Source: Brienomyrus brachyistius
Taxonomy: Eukaryota; Chordata; Actinopteri; Osteoglossiformes; Mormyridae
Assembly: GCF_023856365.1 (NCBI RefSeq)
Contig: NC_064555.1
Location: 16,130,254 to 16,194,253, forward strand
DNA length: 64,000 bases
Direction of reading: 5' to 3'
Positions 10,820 through 21,743 of this stretch are shown here, one piece after another. The notes under the pieces were generated by a model, which saw only the letters and a list, made by a program, of their open reading frames with translations, had not been told where the DNA came from and searched no databases. The position numbers and the translations under genes were made by a program. Each line of letters opens with the position of its first letter. The stretch's first letter is position 1.

Positions 10820-11815
10820 CATGAAATTATTTGTAGATAATTTCTTGTTTTTTTTCATCATTGTATTGTTAATGATGGACTGAGAGTTATCTGGGCAATG
10901 GCCTGGGTGGCCCCCCCCGCCCTGGTTCCAAGGTCCCTGGGTCACGCTAGAACCATGCATCCATCCTGAAAGAGATTCCTCCGTCTCAGAAGCCTGGTTG
11001 TTTTCGGGAGCAATTTCTGCCTTTTTCCCTCCCGTTCCCCGGTGCCTGCATTTGGTTACCGCATATTCAAGCCTTCTCAGTCACACGGGCTTCGACGATC
11101 CCCAGAGAGTTTTAAGCATGTTAAGGCCCACTAATGGGAAAGGGACTGGGCAACAGGTGGCAACGGTACATTTCCAGGGCAAAGTGACTTCTTCTCAACG
11201 GGTAGAAATAGCATAAAACCTTAGGAACGTTAGGCGTAGCTCCTCCAGGAGTCCTCTTAAAAGTGAGCACTTGATTTCTAATTGCACAGTCTGGAGGAGC
11301 GTCCAGCATACAATGGAAAATCCAGCTGCAGGGCTACAGATTATGGAAATGCTCTCCCGCTCAGAAGTGTCAAAGCAGGCAGCCGGGAACCCGGGAAAGA
11401 CCATGGAAGGTCAGATATCAGGAGCTACAAACTGCAAAAAAAAAAAAAAAAACTCTAAAACTCTGAATTTAAAGTGCACAGCAAAGCAGAGACACACCCA
11501 GTGCTGAATTTTAAGCGGGTGCTGGCCCACGAGGCTAAAGTCACTGATAGTGCTCTACCTACAGCATAAACAGACAACCAGAAGAAATCAAAAATAAAAA
11601 TCTGGGCCCCCTACAGCTTGGGGCCCTGTGCTACAGTCCAGGTTAGCCCATGCATAAGGCGGCATGGAAGAAGGCAGCAAACTAACTGAATATGATTCTG
11701 CTGATTGTCTTACTTCCCAAAGTGTGGGGAATGCCACCTTGAGGTGATGTTCTGCAGAATGATTACCGGTCCTTGCTGCGTAATGACATTTGATACAGCG
11801 TGCTGCCCCCCCGAT
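10820..11815. other. Unassigned non-coding stretch
   Basis: No gene seen. Includes an A-run near 11436-11452. The open frames are short and unrecognised. Confidence 0.4.
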
Positions 11816-11817
11816 CA

Positions 11818-12290
11818 CTGTGTGTTGAGTTTGTGTTTTCTCCATGTTTTCTCCTCTCATATCTCCTTTTTTCTCTCACGGTCCAAAAACATGCAGCTAG
11901 GCGACCTGGAGACTCAAAATTGAAGAACAAGTTTCCAAAACTCGTTTAGATCATTTTTTTTGTTGATTCTGAGATGAGACAGACTGACTTAAAGTCAGGC
12001 TTCCTCATCATATGTTACCATATTGGTAACAAAGAACCTTTGTTAAAACGTCCAAAACTCTGAATTTTGCAGAATTTCTCTCAAAAACTCATCCTGCGAA
12101 CTGAATAAGTTCTAAAGAATTTGCTCATTTTGTATCCCCTGTTGCATGTGTGAGTGCCAACACTGCGATGGTCTTGGGTCTCATCCACGATGTCCGCTAC
12201 TTTGAGCCGGATCCTTCCTCTGATTGGTTCCAGGCTCACTTCCACCCTGTACTGGATGGGCAATTATGGAGGAGAGATGAATGCTTGGAT
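11818..12290 (+). mobile_element. Old SINE family A copy in two halves
   Basis: The first half (11818-11925) retains the GTTGAGTTTGTGTTTTCTCC, CACGGTCCAAAAACATGCAG and GACTC-AAATTG blocks. The second (about 12150-12290) retains GTGTGAGTGCC, TGATTGGTTCCAGGCTCAC and CCTGTACTGGAT followed by a degraded GATGAATGCTTGGATAG tail. Roughly 220 bp of unrelated AT-rich sequence lies between them, presumably a later insertion that I could not classify. Confidence 0.6.
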
Positions 12291-12299
12291 AGATGATAC

Positions 12300-13305
12300 A
12301 GTGTAAAACTTTTCTATCACAAATAGACAAATTGCAGAGATACTGAAAGTGTGCGATCAGGATTAACTTTATCAACATGATCTGTACCAATGAGAAGGTC
12401 AGCAAATGGTCCAGACCTGTTAGTCCCAAAAGAGCTGGTGAGATTGAGGGTAGGAGACCATTAGCAGAACAGGGTGACAAGCAGACACAGGGTTCCTTGT
12501 CAGGGTCCAACTGCTCTACTAGGCCACAGGCTTAGCCTGCTCTATCTCTATATACTTTTCTATACCATTATATTCTTTTTTTCCACGAGAAAAGGAGCCG
12601 ATGTTGTGAAGGGTTTCTAAGGTCCCGCGCTCAGAAGAACGTGTCACCACCACTTTGCTGTGCAGTTAATAATGCAGCAAATGAACACGCTTGCCTTTCA
12701 GTTCAGCTAATTAGTGTGGGAGAGAATAAGCGTACATGAGCGTGTCTGTGTGTTTGTGAGAGAAAGCGTCCAGGAAACCTAAGCAAAACAGTGCCAAATT
12801 TGCATAATGGCAGAAAATGTGCATGTTTGCATGCATTTTGTTTGTTTTACATTATTAATGTACCCTTGGGAGGTGAAGCTGGGATTTATTTCACTTCTCA
12901 GTGTCTTTGCTAACAATGATTTACAGAAACCCCCCCCCCAGCAGTACGTATTTCCAATCTGGTCAGGTAACTGTATCATTTACTGTGCTGTCCGGATTTT
13001 TTTCATTACTTGTGGGACCTTTTTGGAAGCCCGGCGTATGGATTGTCTCTTCTTCTCTTTGTCATTTTTCGAGTTCACAAAAAAAAAATAAAACTTTTGA
13101 CACTTTGTTCTTCGAAGCTTGTATTTCCTGAAGATTTGGAAAAACACCACGTGTCCTGTGTCTCTTCCAGTGCTGGCTGTAACGGCCCAGAGCACTAGAG
13201 CATCTCTTACAATATTTTACATTACGATTCTTGACCGGACGCATCCCTAATAATAAGGTGCGTGTTGCTAAAATTGCTTACGATCCATTTAGTTTCATTA
13301 TCTTG
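12300..13305. other. Unassigned non-coding stretch
   Basis: No gene seen. A C-run at 12931-12939 and an A-run at 13078-13088 are the only simple repeats. Overlapping 60-94-codon frames on both strands have no recognised domain. Confidence 0.4.
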
Positions 13306-13311
13306 AGAAGA

Positions 13312-13625
13312 GCAGCATGGCATCATAGTCGCTGCTCCCTCTGGAGACCAGGGTTCCAGTCAGGGTTCTGGTTCTACATCTGTGGCGTTTGCATGTTCTC
13401 CCCGAGTCGTTGTGGCGTGTCCTCTGGGTTCTCCGGTTTCCCCCACAGTCCAAAAAGACACTAAGGCGAATGGGGGGTGGGCAAAGTGCCCGTAGGAGTG
13501 AATGGTCAGTGTGCCCCGCGATGGCCTGGTGCCCCATCCTGGGTTATTCTCTGCCTTGCACTCATTGTTTGCAGTGCAGGCCCTAGACCCCCCTGACCCA
13601 AAAAAGGACAAACAGAAGTACAGAA
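13312..13625 (+). mobile_element. Diverged SINE family A copy
   Basis: Nearly the whole family can be followed: a degraded head, GTGGCGTTTGCATGTTCTCC, CTCCGGTTTCCCCCACAGTC, GTGCCCGTAGGAGTGAATGG, GTGTGCCCCGCGATGGCCTG, CCCATCCTGGGTTATTCTCT and a decayed tail ending AGTACAGAAAATGAA. The tRNA-like B box is no longer intact (GGTTCCAGTC). Old copy with many substitutions. Confidence 0.8.
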
Positions 13626-13629
13626 AATG

Positions 13630-14860
13630 AATTTTCTTAATTCACTATCGGCATTAGTGTCTGCCATAATACTCTGTGTATTTTAAGCCACAATCTGGTC
13701 GGTGACAACCTTCACCCTGGGCTTTTGATCCCATCTTGTGCTACCATGATCGTGTTGGCTGCACGTGTCTCCCATACGCTGGCCTTGCTATCTGCAAACA
13801 GATCTTGGCCCCCATCAAACCTCATTAGGAGAAGCCAGCTAGGCTCTTAGGCACTGACAGTGACCTCTGCCTGCCACCAGTCTGTTTGTCCCAACAGAGC
13901 TTATTTCAAAGTGCTGCTGCATTTCGCAAAGTGCATAACACAGCACAAGAATGACAGCCACACTAAGGCACTGTCTTTAATCTAGAGGTTTGTCTGCTTT
14001 TTTCTTCGGGCGGGCAGTAGGAAGGTGCAGGAGTGGCCTGCGAGAGTGAGCCGCTTTCCTTTCCTCCACAGAAGAGCTCATTTAATTAAATTGCATCCTT
14101 ATTTATTTATCCATTTTGGTATTACTTCTGCTCGCTAAATGGAGGCTGGACATGAAAGTGCAATTTGAGCTGCGAGAACATATGAATCCCTTCCAGAGAT
14201 GAGCTGCCTCCGCACTGAGCTGGAGGCGTCGCCAAAATATTTTTGCGCGGTGCAAGTAGACTAAAGCTCCATGTGGACAGTGTGAGTGAATCGTGTCCTG
14301 TGCCATTTTGATGCATTAGTGAGATCTGACAAAAATAAACGTACACAACACCCCCAACGACCTGCAATCGCATATGGTTGATTACACAACATACAGAAAA
14401 GTCATGAAATGACTCAGTAATGGTTCATTTTTCAAAGGTTACTTGCAACCACAATTTGACAGTGTAGCTGCCGCTAAAAACAGCAATTTATAAAGGAGTA
14501 TTTTAATTATAAATAAAAAAAAAAAATGTCAGAAGTGACTGAGAGCAGTGAGTGAACAAACCATTCTGTAGATATCTGAGAAGGCAGGGGTGCTGGAAGA
14601 TGGATGATCAGAGGAAATATCGATGATGGAAATGGACATGCTTTCCTGTACCCGGGGAGAAGATTCTGGAAGATGGACAATCCGTGGAGGCCCAGTTCCT
14701 GCAGACTCGGAGATCACTCCTTATTTTTGACTGGGATGGATAGCCGGCTTCTCATCCCAGAAGCTGTCCTACTGGCTTCCCATCTGGGGTAAACTGGGGA
14801 ACCTCTACTGAAAATGGGAGAAGTCACCTGAAATCAGCTTTCATGTGGGAACACCTTCTT
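13630..14860. other. Unassigned non-coding stretch
   Basis: No gene seen. The block at about 14070-14320 mixes AT-rich homeobox-like TTTAATTAAATT with CpG-bearing GGCGTCGCCAAAATATTTTTGCGCGG, a texture often seen in conserved regulatory DNA, but conservation cannot be tested here. Confidence 0.35.
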
Positions 14861-14865
14861 TATAT

Positions 14866-15115
14866 CACACACAGACACACACACACACTTACAAGTCGGG
14901 TAAACATATCTTTATGGGGACCGTTCATTCATTTCTATGGGAAAAATACTAATGCTAACTATGACAACCTTAATCCCTACCCAGCCCTAACCATAACCAT
15001 AAGTAACCAAGCAAAATACTGTTTTTTATTTTTTCATTGCAGTCACAGATTTTTATTAAACTGTATTTTCCCATATGAGGACCAGTTTCCTGGTCCCCAT
15101 AAGGGAAAAAAACAG
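14866..15115 (+). mobile_element. GGGGAC/GTCCCC inverted-repeat element, copy 2
   Basis: Starts with a CA tract and ACTTACAA, then TTTATGGGGACCGTTCATTC, a middle with CCCTACCCAGCCCTAACCAT and AAGTAACCAAG, a T-rich part, and a closing GAGGACCAG...CTGGTCCCCATAAG inverted pair. Same order as copy 3 at 32333-32572. No coding capacity. Confidence 0.75.
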
Positions 15116-15177
15116 GTATTCATCATGTTAATCATTAATCATTGGGTACCCATAAGGTAAGGTACAGTATACCCGCT

Positions 15178-15179
15178 CG

Positions 15180-15222
<43 letters not shown>
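15178..15222. repeat. (CA)n microsatellite
   Basis: About 45 bp, beginning CGCACGCA then nearly pure CA, 60 bp beyond the end of the GGGGAC element. Confidence 0.95.
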
Positions 15223-15224
<2 letters not shown>

Positions 15225-15745
15225 CTGCACATGCTGCTTTTGCAGCCATATGCTCCCACTTTCAGTAAGTCCCTCTGGCCAATGTTTTCCTTCCACATAA
15301 TCACAAAGCTGCTCAGATACATTTAGAAAAGTCACTTCTCCCAAGTGATGAAATAAGGGCAAAAATGAAAATAATGCCAAAAATTATTATTTAAAGTAAA
15401 TCCTCAGATCAAAAGGGTGGCAGCGATAGACCCTTTTGACCACACATGCAGTTTGGCTGGGATGCCCAAGTAAGGATCATAAAACAGAAATTGTCTTATT
15501 TCAGTGAATGGATGGATGGATGGATGGATGGATGGATGAAGTGTCCCAGTTGGTTCACACACCTGTTTACTTAATTTGTTAATCATTGGATAAACAAGAA
15601 ATCATGCCATTACAATAAAATGTATTACAATAAAAAATGCAATTAAAATTAGCAATAAAATGGATCATGACCCAGGGTTCCAGTCCTGACGGACATTCTG
15701 GCTGAAGTATCCTGAAATGCCGTTCTGCAGTGAACTGGATCAGCT
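15225..15745. other. Unassigned stretch with (ATGG)n tract
   Basis: A GGAT/ATGG tetranucleotide tract lies at about 15505-15539 with no clear SINE body attached. The remainder is AT-rich and unassigned. Confidence 0.55.
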
Positions 15746-16570
15746 TTGTGAAAACCACAATATATATATATATAAATATAATTCAACCAAGAAGACCTCA
15801 ATAGATAGTTGACACGAGTGTTTATTTGATTAAAGAATTTAAATGAGTAAGAGAACAGTAATTTGGCGAAGCTCGTCTCTTGGTCGTTGGTTTCATCGAC
15901 TCTGAAGCCGACAGATCTGACTGGGCGACCAGGCAGGGGGCGAAGGAGCCAACCTCGGACCTGGATGGGGAGCCGAAGGTGGTGGAGGGGTAGAGGTGGG
16001 TGGACCGAATGGCTGTAACGGCAAAGAAGTGGGTTGGACTTACTCTTTATATATAACCTGGACCGATGTGATTAGACACGCTTGCATTCCTTAGGTCTCC
16101 TTCTTTGAACTTTCGTATTCTCTTTCATTATAACTGTCAAGAATGTTCTTTTTTGTTTGTTTTCTTAAACATTTTCAAAAACTCTAGGAAGGCACATGCA
16201 TAGACATTGGAATAGGCATGAGACAGTCATATTTACTTCTTTTAGTTGCAGCTCTTGCTGCTGTATTCTGCATCTTTTGTAAGGAAGACAGTGTGAAATT
16301 TGTGCTCGCTGATAGCAGAGCACTGCGATATTCTAATCCAGATTAAGGTATCTGTTGATGTTTCTATAGTATTAGAAAACAGTCTCTTTAAACTGAGAGA
16401 AGCACATCCTAAACAAGGAGTTAATATGACAAATAAATGGCAGGTCTGTGTTAAACATTACCACAAGATTATTCATCTTTTCAGTGAAACCATAACCAAT
16501 TGCTGATGACAGGGCATTATAAGTGGTGGAGTCACCTTGTAGTAACAGGACTTCTGTTTTATTGCTGTTT
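15746..16570. other. AT tract followed by GC-rich GA-biased block
   Basis: An imperfect (AT)n tract is at 15758-15780. From about 15880 to 16050 the composition changes to GC- and GA-rich with several CpGs (GGCGAAGCTCG, AGCCGACAGATC, GGTGGTGGAGGGG). It has no long open frame and no repeat identity I recognise. The rest to 16570 is AT-rich and unassigned. Confidence 0.4.
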
Positions 16571-16578
16571 AGACATAC

Positions 16579-17180
16579 GGTGCTTTTCTACTGTACGAGG
16601 TAAAGGAACTGAGCCGTACCACGGAGAGAAACTAGATACAAAGCGGTTCAAGCTCGCTTTGGTCTTCCAAAGGCTTTGCCAGGTACGACAGAGACGCTTA
16701 TTACTGTTCACACAGCTTACATGATAATTTTCTGTGTGCTAAATTTCCCCAAGACGTCTGTGAGAATAGCTGTGTTATGTTAGCATCAAAAGCTAGTAGA
16801 ATTAGCATTAGTTTGCATAAATTTGCATTACATATCCATTCCGTTCTATAGTACTACTATTAGAAGTTTGGGAATTTTCAAGTTCTGGGTTATCGGGAAT
16901 GCATCAATATATTATGATGCACGATACTATTAATAGTGAATAACATATAGAATATGCCTATTTTCCATCAGATAATCCATGCATATTGATGCAGATCACC
17001 AGTATTATCGGGCATTTTGACGAGTTGGATTGTGGTGAAGTAACCAACTCGGTTTAGTCACACATTCAACCCTGCTTACTACAGTATATCTTTGGGAATA
17101 TCCAAAGTTTTGCATGATTTACTGTGGAAAACAGTCTTTCTGTGATACGCCTGGGTTCTTGGTGGCAGTGGAAAAGCACC
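16579..17180. mobile_element. ~600-bp hAT-like non-autonomous DNA transposon
   Basis: Termini are GGTGCTTTTCTACTG on the left and CAGTGGAAAAGCACC on the right, inverted with one mismatch over 15 bp. Sequence next to the left end (GTACGAGG, GAGCCGTACC) also resembles fish hAT-type elements with TGCTTTTCCACTGCA-like ends. No transposase frame and no matching TSD were found, so the superfamily is inferred. Confidence 0.65.
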
Positions 17181-17184
17181 AATA

Positions 17185-17555
17185 GAGAATTATCTCTCAT
17201 CGTTCCACTTCCTTAATGCAGTTTACTAGGGTGAAGTCATTTGGTGGAGTCAAAAAACTATATATTTATGTGGCATTTGCAATTGGTTAATTTTAACTTA
17301 GATAAAAGTTCATTTTATGCTTTCATATCATTCCTGATATAGGAAGCATGCAGAGACAGAACAATAAAGGCCCCAACACCAATCTCTGCAGGAATCCATA
17401 TATCAACACGGAGCCCATTGATTCAGGCGGTTATGAAATATCCAAACATATGGGTGACAATTTATGTAGGAGAAGAACCATTTATGGGAAAATCTGTACG
17501 GACGCCACATGCTACCATGTTTTTAAATTATTCCGCAGTTAATAGTGTTGATATT
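17185..17555. other. Unassigned, possibly LINE-derived
   Basis: Continues downstream (minus sense) of the L2-type fragment but I could not align it to a later reverse-transcriptase motif. Short open frames on both strands. Confidence 0.35.
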
Positions 17556-17559
17556 ATCA

Positions 17560-17880
17560 AAACCAATGCCAAAAAGGATACTGTTGCATGCTTGGAAGAG
17601 ATGATAATAGTTCATCATTTATAACTGCAGTTGAAGCTGTTTCAATGCTGTGAATCGGCTGGAAGCCAAACTGATACTTTTCAAATATATTGTTAATATC
17701 CAAGTATGGTGGCAGATGGGTGGAAGTAAATTTCTTTGGAGAATGCGGGCATTTGAGACAGGTGTGTAATTATTAAGAACATACAGATCTAACCTTGGCT
17801 TCTTAAGCTGTGGTGTCATTACATACACTTTGAATGTCACAATAGCAGAAACTGGGGATGTGTTAATTATTTTAATATAG
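17560..17880 (-). pseudogene. L2-type LINE reverse-transcriptase relic
   Basis: The minus strand encodes LKKPRLDLYVLNNYTPVSN, the start of the reverse-transcriptase domain in L2/CR1-like fish LINEs (usual form LKKPxLDxxxLNNYRPISN). A shifted frame further on gives FEKYQFGFQPIHSIETA, equivalent to the conserved FQSGFRxxHSTETAL region. The mutation of the R in NNYRP and at least one frameshift mark it as dead. The active-site FADD region is not visible. It lies next to, but in a different family from, the gypsy relic at 18270. Confidence 0.75.
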
Positions 17881-17889
17881 GTTCTCTGA

Positions 17890-18262
17890 GTACTTTAAGC
17901 AACTCTTAAATAAATTCAGTGCAGATAGGATCTAGTAAACATATAGTGAGTTTTCAATCCTGATTTTTTTTTTTAGTTCATTAACCAACAAAAGTGTGTT
18001 CACTTACTAAACACCGCCTATATCATCAATGTAATCTGACTTTGCCAGCTCAACCATGACCCTTGTTGTCATGGAGGCTTTCAGCATGATTATTTTGAGC
18101 CTGTTGGTGAGAACCAACAGCTTCCAAAGACCTGGTTCTGTCTACAGAGTCTCGTCTTTCAACACCAATTTGTTCCATTAATGAACATGTCTTTTTGCAT
18201 AACAACTTAACAACCCTCACTTCTCAGACGGATTTTGGCTCTTTTTCTAAGTCTGTGGATCT
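17890..18262. other. Unassigned non-coding stretch
   Basis: Between the L2 and gypsy relics. No motif recognised on either strand; a T-run is at 17963-17973. Confidence 0.35.
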
Positions 18263-18269
18263 ATTTGGA

Positions 18270-18920
18270 TCTATCTCTAAGGAAAGGAACATTTGTCAGA
18301 GAATACCCCCTATAATACCCCCCATGCATTGTTGAAATGCAGCTGGGGCATGTGTTAGCCCAAATGGGATGCAGACACACTCATATAACCCCCTTGCATT
18401 CATGAAAACTGATGCATCGTTAATTGAAATATATAAATCTTACTAGGTTGTCCAGTAAATCTTGTATCTTTGGCAGTTTTGGTCCATCTGAAACTGTTTT
18501 ATAGCGCTGTTCCCAAAAAAATGACCCACAGAAATAGACTACTACAGTAATTACAGACACACACAAGAGGCCATCAATATGATGATGTGGATTTCTTATT
18601 CCAGCTCCTTTCCACAACATTTTGAACATATTCTTTCACCTCATTGTTCATTGCACAAAATTGAGTTGTAACTTCTGCACAGCAGTGTCATCACTGAGGT
18701 TATTCCTCAGTCTGAACATTAGAAAATAGCCTTGAACAAAGACGTCAGACTCCTCAAAGAGTATCTGCTTGGCAATCTGCCACTCAGTCTTGAAGGGCGA
18801 CAGGCGGATGCCACTTGTCTCTGGAAGTACTGCAGGGCATGGCTGTCTTGGCGTCCCTGGGCTGAAGTAAAGTCTGTACTCAAGTTGGGGTGTGTAACCT
18901 CTTTGAACTCCTTGACGATC
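18270..18920 (-). pseudogene. Ty3/gypsy LTR-retrotransposon pol relic (reverse transcriptase)
   Basis: On the minus strand the order matches the start of a Ty3/gypsy reverse transcriptase. First comes a linker with FEESDVF and NLSDDTAVQK (18680-18790). A degraded finger region follows, then KTVSDGPKLPKIQDLLDNL (about 18445-18510), and finally IPFGLTHAPAAFQQ (18331-18375), the well-known PFGLxNAPAxFQ motif. The frame is broken by several stops and shifts, and the catalytic LDD motif C is not visible past 18300, so only the first half of the domain remains. No LTRs of this element are evident nearby. Minus-strand frames upstream to 18920 may be more of the same polyprotein. The domain order makes the identification firm; the lineage within Ty3/gypsy is not determined. 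Confidence 0.82.
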
Positions 18921-18929
18921 AATGGGTTT

Positions 18930-19750
18930 GATGTCAGAGATCTACATCACCGTACAAAGCATAGATATCTGTGGCAGATAAATATCATATTTTATATAAT
19001 TCTGGAATTCACCACTAGTAAGAGATCCAAACCATTCAGACACAAGGTCTCTTGTATTACTGTGCTTCACACTTACCCTGTAATACATGAGGGAAAAAAC
19101 CCTGCACAAATCTTTTGCCATATACAAATTCTGACCTACTCTGCTACAATAAAACTACTCATACCCATAATCCTGTGTCTACTTTAAGAGATATTACTGA
19201 GTAGACTCTCTATCCTTCTGCCGTGCAGTGCCTAACTCCTTAGTAGCACTGTGATAATTTGATCTTTGATGTATGACCTTAAGGAATGCTTCAGTTCTCC
19301 TGCAGACCATTTTTCTTTGTCAACATGTCTTTGAAAATTCCAGGTTTGACTAATTTTAACACAGCTTAAATAATTTCTGAATGAGATTTTTTTTCTCTCA
19401 AAATGTCATCCATCTGGTTGCATGCTCTCATTATCCTCTTATCATTTATATTGAATCCTGCATTGGAACTGCAACCACCATGCATTTTGAACTCTCTGTG
19501 TGACAGTGATGCTCCAACCTCATTGAGTCACTAAACATTAGGTTCAGTACTTGGCATCCTGTCCTTACCCAGTGTCCATAACTGATGTGGTGATTCCAGT
19601 AATTCTAAGTTCACCAAGGTTGCCACTTTGAATCCTATGGCCAACAGAGTAATCGCATCAGGTCGGATGATTGAGCAAAATCACAAACTCTTACCCTAAT
19701 GCCAGAATACGTCTAGCTTCCTTTCGCGATTCAAAAACATGGGTTAGGCA
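18930..19750. other. Unassigned non-coding stretch
   Basis: No gene seen; could include more decayed gypsy sequence upstream of the pol relic, but nothing aligns by eye. T-run at 19387-19395. Confidence 0.35.
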
Positions 19751-19754
19751 GGCT

Positions 19755-19885
19755 GCTGTCTTGAAATCGGCCAATGACCCTGTCCAGTGTGTCCCTGACC
19801 TTGAGCTGTGTACTTCCTGTGATTGACTCCATGACAGATTCTCCATGATCCTGTACTGGATATGCAGTTGCATGAAATTACAATG
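19755..19885 (+). mobile_element. Decayed SINE family A 3' fragment
   Basis: GTGTGTCCCTGACCTTGAGC, CTGTGATTGACTCCATGACA and CCTGTACTGGATATGCAGTT follow the order of the SINE 3' half (CCTGCC..., ...GATAGGCTCC..., CCTGTACTGGATAAGCGGTT). Heavily diverged. Confidence 0.5.
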
Positions 19886-19889
19886 GTAC

Positions 19890-20270
19890 ACAAGATCAAG
19901 ATAATGGTGTAAAAAAACATCACCAAATGTAAATTTTGTTACATTTTACCAACTTCATATTGAACTTGTACATAATTAGCTAATGGAACGTAATCATTTA
20001 TTTCATGGGTTAATCATTAACTTGGCTCACCAGCTGTTTCACAGCCGTTACATGCATGTATATATTTACTTTTTTCTAAAATTCTGAAAATGCACATTGC
20101 CAGGTGGCATTCTGCACAGAAGAACATCCTGCTCCACGGAGACTTCTGCATTTTGCAATTTGTAATTGTGAAAATTACGCATTTATACACATGCAGAAAG
20201 TTAAGAAACACACGGAGTTCAGATGGGGTGAACCTGGAATGCCGGATTACTCCAAACTCACCCGGATCTC
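19890..20270. other. Unassigned non-coding stretch
   Basis: AT-rich; no gene or repeat recognised up to the edge of the palindromic MITE. Confidence 0.4.
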
Positions 20271-20274
20271 TGGG

Positions 20275-20350
20275 CGGGTTTCCACAAAGCAGGATTTCTC
20301 AAGTGGCTGGGTTACCTTAAGCTAGAAGCGATGATCGCCTAATACCAGTT
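20275..20350 (+). mobile_element. Palindromic MITE unit 1, left arm
   Basis: GGGTTTCCACAAAGCAGGAT, then TTCTCAAGTGGCTGGGTTAC and CTTAAGCTAGAAGCGATGAT. Its reverse complement is found at 23274-23347 (CTTAAGTTAACCCAGCTAAC, GAGAAATCCTGG). The two arms belong to one palindromic element of the same family as 23348-23525. Rex3 sits exactly between them. Confidence 0.85.
20341..20350. repeat. Target-site duplication of Rex3, left copy
   Basis: AATACCAGTT, identical to 23264-23273 on the other side of Rex3. Confidence 0.9.
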
Positions 20351-20391
20351 TATCCATCCATCCATCATCTTCTGCTTAATCCGGGGTCGGG

Positions 20392-20619
20392 TCACGGGGG
20401 CAGCAGTCTCAGCAGGGAGACCCAGACTTCCCTCTTCCTGGCCACTTCATCCAGCTCCTCTGGGGGGATCCCGAGGCGTTCCCAGGCCAGCCGAGAGACA
20501 TAGTCTCTCCAGCGTGTACTGGGTCTTCCCCGGGGTCTCCTCCCAGTGGGACATGCCCGGAACACCTCCGCTATGAGGTGTCCCGGAGGCATTCTAATCA
20601 GATGCCCGAGACACCTCAT
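20392..20619 (-). pseudogene. Rex3 polyprotein C-terminal segment
   Basis: 75 open codons in a frame different from the reverse-transcriptase block: RCLGHLIRMPPGHL, then PTGRRPRGRPSTRWRDYVSR, ending LLRLLPP just before the 3' end. This is the C-terminal basic region that closes the RTE polyprotein. It is separated from the upstream block by a frameshift near 20650-20690. Confidence 0.88.
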
Positions 20620-20651
20620 CTGGCTTCTCTCGATGCGGAGGAGCAGCGGCT

Positions 20652-21743
20652 CTACTCTGAGTCCCTCCCGAATGACTGAGCTCCTCCCCTTTCTCTAAGG
20701 GAGAGCCCAGCCACCCTGAGGAGGAAACTCATTTCGGCCGCTTGCACCCGCGACCTCGTTCTTTTGGTCACTACCCATAGCTCATGATCATAGGTGAGGG
20801 TAGGAACGTAGATCGACTGGTAAATCGAGAGCTTCGCCTTTTGGCTCAGCTCTCTCTTCACCATGACAGACCGATGTAGTGCCCACATGACTGCTGACGC
20901 CGCACCGATCCGCCTGTCGATCTCCCATTCCATCGTTCCCCCACTTGTGAACAAGATCCCGAGATACTTAAACTCCTCCACTTGGGGGAGGACCCCATCC
21001 CCAACCTGGAGAGAGCATTCTATCCTTTTCTGGCTGAGAACCATGGTCTCGGATTTGGAGGTGCTGATTCTCATCCCAACCGCTTCACACTCGGCTGCGA
21101 ACTGCTCCAGTGAGAGCTGAAGGTTCCGGTCTGATGAGGCCAACAGAACGACATCATCTGCAAAAAGCAGAGACCTAATCCTGAGGTCACCAAACCAGAC
21201 ACCCTCAATGCCCTGGCTGCGCCTAGAAATTCTGTCCATAAAAGCTATGAACAGAATTGGTGACAAAGGGCAGCCCTGACGGAGTCCAACCCTTACCGGA
21301 AACGAGTCTGACTTATTGCCGCCCATGCGGACCAGGCTCTGGCACCGGTCATACAGGGACCGAACCGCCCTTAAAAGGAAGCCTGGTACCCCATACTCTC
21401 GGAGCACTCCCCACAGGACTTCCTGAGGGACACGGTGGAATGCCTTCTCCAAGTCCACAAAACACATGTAGACTGGTTGGGCAAACTCCCATGAACCCTC
21501 CAAAACCCTGCAGAGAGTATAGAGCTGGTCCACTGTTCCACGGCCAGGGCGAAAACCACACTGCTCCTCCTGAATCCGAGGTTCGACAATCCGGCGGACC
21601 CTCCTCTCCTGGACCCCTAAATAGATCTTACCAGGGAGGCTGAGGAGTGTGATCCCCCTGTAGTTGGAGTACACCCTCCGGTCCCCCTTCTTAAAGAGGG
21701 GGACCACCACCCCGGTCTGCCCCTGATGTCCACGCGATGCCAC
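20652..21743 (-). pseudogene. Rex3 reverse-transcriptase domain
   Basis: A 363-codon open block. Motifs in order: VVVPLFKKGDRRVYSNYRGI near residue 12 (RT1), QCGFRPGRGTVDQL near 61 (RT2), MCFVDLEKAFHRVP near 93 (motif A), VGLRQGCPLSPILF near 150 (motif B) and SLLFADDVVLLASS near 191 (motif C, catalytic Asp pair at about 21152-21165). Then comes a thumb-like region with VEEFKYLGILF and ELSQKAKLSIYQSIYVPTL. The catalytic Asp of motif A (VDLEK) and the FADD pair are present. The second Asp of the usual AFDRV is His here. The C-terminal ~18 residues after SLRERG are out of frame, and the N-terminus is joined to the linker across a deletion. It would copy the element's RNA at the nicked target if intact; here it is one piece of a broken gene. 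The start codon given by the open frame is not a real start, since RTE elements make one long polyprotein. Confidence 0.93.

Noticed and set aside
18732..19187. 151-codon plus-strand open frame
   Set aside because: Mostly antisense of the gypsy pol relic and adjoining AT-rich DNA; no domain.
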